The notes under the pieces are model-generated. The model had not been told where the DNA came from. It searched no databases and saw nothing but the letters and a program-made list of their open reading frames with translations. 17,367 bases of DNA from Sphingobacteriales bacterium (lineage in GTDB: Bacteria; Bacteroidota; Bacteroidia; Chitinophagales; Chitinophagaceae), in contig CANHUD010000021.1 of assembly GCA_947463665.1 (NCBI GenBank), positions 1-17,367 on the forward strand. Direction: 5' to 3'. Positions 14,942 to 17,367 of this stretch are shown here, in pieces; the stretch's first letter is position 1; the number at the start of each line of letters is the position of its first letter. The translations under genes were made by a program, and so were the position numbers.

Positions 14942-15445
14942 ATGCAATTACTGACACCGGCATTAGGTCTTATTGTATGGACGCTGATTGCGTTTTTGCT
15001 TGCCTTTTTCATCCTTAAAAAATTCGCGTGGCCGGCAATCATCATTGCCCTGAATGAGCGGGAAAAAACCATTGCAGACGCACTGGCTTCAGCAGAAAGA
15101 GTGAAAAAGGAAATGGCTCAGCTGCAGCAGGAGAATGAGGCACTGATGGCTAAGGCAAGAGAAGAGCGCGCTCAGATGCTGAAAGAAGCGAAAGAAACCA
15201 GAGACCGCATGGTCAATGAGGCAAAAGAACAGGCGAAACTGGAAGCAAACAAGATCATGGTGGATGCCAGTCAGGCGATTGAAAACCAGAAAATGGCAGC
15301 ACTGACGGAGATCAAAAATCAGATCGGTAACATGGTGGTGGAAATCTCTGAGAAGGTCATTCGTCGCCAGTTGAGTGCCGGTGGAGAACAGGAGTCTTAC
15401 ATTCGCCAATTGGCCGATGATCTTACCAAAATAAGTAAAAACTAA
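14942..15445 (+). CDS. atpF: F-type ATP synthase F0 subunit b
   Basis: A 167-residue peripheral stalk subunit. It has one N-terminal membrane helix (about 7-26, LIVWTLIAFLLAFFILKK), the typical WPAIIIALNEREKTI junction, then a long charged coiled coil (about 40-150) rich in Glu, Lys, Ala and Gln that reaches up to delta and alpha. Length and layout are normal for the family. The start at 14942 is supported by the family-like opening MQLLTPALGLIVW. It is preceded by the 98-bp hairpin-containing gap after atpE and followed by atpH after nine bases, so those two are probably translated from one transcript. Confidence 0.97.
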   Translation: MQLLTPALGLIVWTLIAFLLAFFILKKFAWPAIIIALNEREKTIADALASAERVKKEMAQLQQENEALMAKAREERAQMLKEAKETRDRMVNEAKEQAKLEANKIMVDASQAIENQKMAALTEIKNQIGNMVVEISEKVIRRQLSAGGEQESYIRQLADDLTKISKN

Positions 15446-15454
15446 TTCAGCTGC

Positions 15455-16018
15455 ATGCGACAGTCAAAAGTAGCATCCCGTTATGCCAAAGCCCTGTTTG
15501 ATCTGGCATTGGAAACGAGTGTACTAGAAAATGTAAAAGAGGATATCCGGTTGATTGCAGCAACCACTGTTGGGGAGTTGCACGCAGTGATGATGTCACC
15601 TGTTATTCGTGCCGATAAGAAAGAGAAGATTTTTGCTGCTGTTTTTGGCGATAAGGTGAATCCGCTGACGACGTCCTTTTTCAATCTTCTTTTCCGTAAG
15701 GGTCGTGAAGTGGCGTTTCGGGATATCATGGAGGCTTATATGGAATTATACAGGAAGCACCATATGATCCAGCGGGTAGAGATCACAACCGCTGTTTCAG
15801 TGGACGATAAGGTGCACCAAAAAATTCTGGAAAGCATGCATAGAGTGAAAGGATATGAACAGATGCAATTTGAGGTTCAGGCAAAAGTGGATCCTTCCAT
15901 CGTTGGTGGTTTCGTACTGCAGGTAGGTGATACACTTTTTGACGCCAGCATACGTCATGATCTGCACGTAATCCGCAAGCAATTCATTGAGAACATGTAT
16001 GTTCAAAAGATTCGATAA
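15455..16018 (+). CDS. atpH: F-type ATP synthase F1 subunit delta
   Basis: A 187-residue subunit that joins the b stalk to the top of the alpha3beta3 head. The opening SKVASRYAKALFDLALE (from residue 4) is characteristic of the N-terminal helical domain. The C-terminal part has VDPSIVGGFVLQVGDTLFDASIRHDL, of which GGFVLQVG and the following D-x-S-[IV]-R are the family signature. The length is ordinary. It lies between atpF (nine-base gap) and atpA (24-base gap) in the conserved order. Nothing unusual is seen. Confidence 0.97.
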   Translation: MRQSKVASRYAKALFDLALETSVLENVKEDIRLIAATTVGELHAVMMSPVIRADKKEKIFAAVFGDKVNPLTTSFFNLLFRKGREVAFRDIMEAYMELYRKHHMIQRVEITTAVSVDDKVHQKILESMHRVKGYEQMQFEVQAKVDPSIVGGFVLQVGDTLFDASIRHDLHVIRKQFIENMYVQKIR

Positions 16019-16042
16019 CATTTATTTTTAAAAAGAACCGCT

Positions 16043-17367
16043 ATGGTAAGTATAAAACCAGATGAAATCTCAGCGATACTGCGTCAGCAGTTATCGAACT
16101 TTAATACCTCTGCTGAACTGGAAGAGGTAGGTACCGTGCTGCAGGCCGGTGATGGTATCGCCCGTATTTATGGTCTTAGCAATGTTGGATCCGGTGAGCT
16201 GGTAGAGTTTGAGAACGGCGTTAGAGCCATTGCATTGAACCTGGAAGAGGACAATGTAGGGGCTGTATTGATGGGAGAAAGCGGAGATATAAAAGAAGGT
16301 TCAAAGGTTCGTCGTACCGGCAAAATCGCTTCTATCAAAGTGGGAGAGGGGCTGGTTGGCCGGGTTATCAATACACTGGGAGAACCTATTGATGGGAAAG
16401 GTCCTGTGGCCGGTGATCTTTATGATATGCCTCTGGAGCGCAAAGCGCCGGGAGTAATTTTTCGTGAGCCGGTAAAAGAACCGCTGCAGACGGGTATCAA
16501 AGCGATTGATGCCATGATCCCGGTTGGACGCGGTCAGCGTGAATTGATCATTGGTGACCGTCAGACGGGAAAAACTGCGATTGCGGTAGACACGATCATC
16601 AATCAGAAAGAATTTTTCAAAGCGGGAAATCCTGTTTACTGTATTTATGTAGCCTGTGGTCAGAAAGCATCCACCATTGCCGGTGTGATGAAAACCCTGA
16701 CGGATAACGGAGCTATGGATTATACAGTGATTGTTGCAGCCTCCGCATCAGATCCGGCACCACTTCAGTTCTACGCTCCATTTGCAGGAGCAGCGATAGG
16801 TGAATTTTTCAGGGATACCGGACGTCCTGCACTGATCATTTACGATGATCTTTCCAAGCAGGCGGTTGCTTATCGTGAAGTATCACTGCTTCTGCGTCGT
16901 CCTCCTGGTCGTGAAGCCTATCCTGGAGACGTGTTCTATCTGCATAGCCGTTTGCTGGAACGTGCTGCTAAGGTGATCAATAAGGATGAGGTGGCCAGAA
17001 ACATGAATGACCTTCCCGAGTCTATAAAGCATCTGGTAAAAGGTGGAGGTTCCCTCACCGCACTGCCTATTATTGAAACACAGGCAGGTGACGTTTCTGC
17101 ATATATTCCCACGAATGTGATTTCCATTACGGATGGCCAGATCTTCCTCGAATCAAACCTGTTCAACGCTGGTATCAGACCTGCGATTAACGTAGGTATT
17201 TCGGTTAGCCGTGTAGGTGGTAACGCACAGATTAAATCCATGAAAAAAGTGGCTGGTACCCTAAAGCTGGATCAGGCGCTTTATCGTGAAATGGAAGCTT
17301 TCTCTAAATTCGGAGGAGATTTGGATGCCGCTACAAAGAATGTATTGGATAAGGGTGCGCGAAATGT
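16043..17367 (+). CDS. atpA: F-type ATP synthase F1 subunit alpha (3' end outside the window)
   Basis: The open frame starts at ATG 16043 and runs off the right edge, giving 441 residues of an expected 510-530. It is the non-catalytic nucleotide-binding subunit of the F1 head. Visible motifs are Walker A GDRQTGKT (171-178), LIIYDDLSKQ (Walker B region), PPGREAYPGDVFYLHSRLLE, and the signature PAINVGISVS followed by Arg390, matching the arginine finger that reaches the catalytic site in beta. The N-terminal beta-barrel domain (about 25-95) is normal. The start is preceded by an A-rich stretch and not by a strong Shine-Dalgarno. It follows atpH by 24 bases. atpG would be expected next, and atpD/atpC are usually elsewhere in this phylum; neither can be seen here. 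Confidence 0.97.
   Translation, partial: MVSIKPDEISAILRQQLSNFNTSAELEEVGTVLQAGDGIARIYGLSNVGSGELVEFENGVRAIALNLEEDNVGAVLMGESGDIKEGSKVRRTGKIASIKVGEGLVGRVINTLGEPIDGKGPVAGDLYDMPLERKAPGVIFREPVKEPLQTGIKAIDAMIPVGRGQRELIIGDRQTGKTAIAVDTIINQKEFFKAGNPVYCIYVACGQKASTIAGVMKTLTDNGAMDYTVIVAASASDPAPLQFYAPFAGAAIGEFFRDTGRPALIIYDDLSKQAVAYREVSLLLRRPPGREAYPGDVFYLHSRLLERAAKVINKDEVARNMNDLPESIKHLVKGGGSLTALPIIETQAGDVSAYIPTNVISITDGQIFLESNLFNAGIRPAINVGISVSRVGGNAQIKSMKKVAGTLKLDQALYREMEAFSKFGGDLDAATKNVLDKGARN

Noticed and set aside
14815..15018. Small frame spanning the atpE-atpF gap
   Set aside because: It overlaps the ends of both conserved genes and has no start context or family resemblance; the gap is better explained by an RNA hairpin.

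Overview
The window looks like a chromosomal segment from a member of the Bacteroidota, most likely a Chitinophagaceae-type organism. This is inferred from several traits: a TonB-dependent receptor with an N-terminal carboxypeptidase-regulatory-like domain, TAnnTTTG-type promoter elements, few Shine-Dalgarno sequences, a DUF5690-type membrane protein, and an F0 subunit a (AtpB) with a signal peptide and a long His-rich N-terminal extension. Nothing indicates a prophage, insertion sequence, CRISPR array, tRNA or rRNA.

Layout. (1) 7-4174, plus strand: a TonB-dependent receptor followed after one base by a probable beta-helix lipoprotein, closed by a strong intrinsic terminator at 4200-4229. (2) 4241-4705: a small unknown lipoprotein, convergent with a minus-strand exported protein (4711-5904) that carries a C-terminal transglutaminase-like Cys-His-Asp set. 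(3) 6197-7459: a 12-helix DUF5690/MFS-like transporter, divergent from the previous gene and convergent with the next pair. (4) 9238-7471, minus strand: a PhoB/OmpR-type response regulator followed by a histidine kinase with almost no extracytoplasmic domain. (5) 9394-13374, plus strand: a 731-residue exported protein of unknown function, whose C-terminus resembles a CHAT/caspase-like (clan CD) fold, then an MsbA-like ABC exporter. (6) 13468 to the right edge: the first part of the F-type ATP synthase operon, atpB-atpE-atpF-atpH-atpA, with atpA cut by the window edge.

How the parts relate. The ATP synthase block is an ordinary Bacteroidota arrangement; its notable points are the hairpin between atpE and atpF and the AtpB extension. 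The two-component system and the 731-residue protein are divergent and share a 155-bp regulatory region. In it, three TTWAC half-sites sit at exactly 11-bp intervals, the geometry expected for PhoB/PhoP-type regulators. Two intergenic tracts of related 7-bp repeats lie at the same relative place, from an upstream stop codon to near a downstream start codon, in the regulator-kinase pair and in the 731-aa protein-ABC exporter pair.

No single block can be proven to be a new system from sequence alone. The best candidates for a second look are the 731-residue protein with its possible cysteine-protease-like end, the phased operator next to it, the heptamer linkers, and the receptor/beta-helix-lipoprotein pair.
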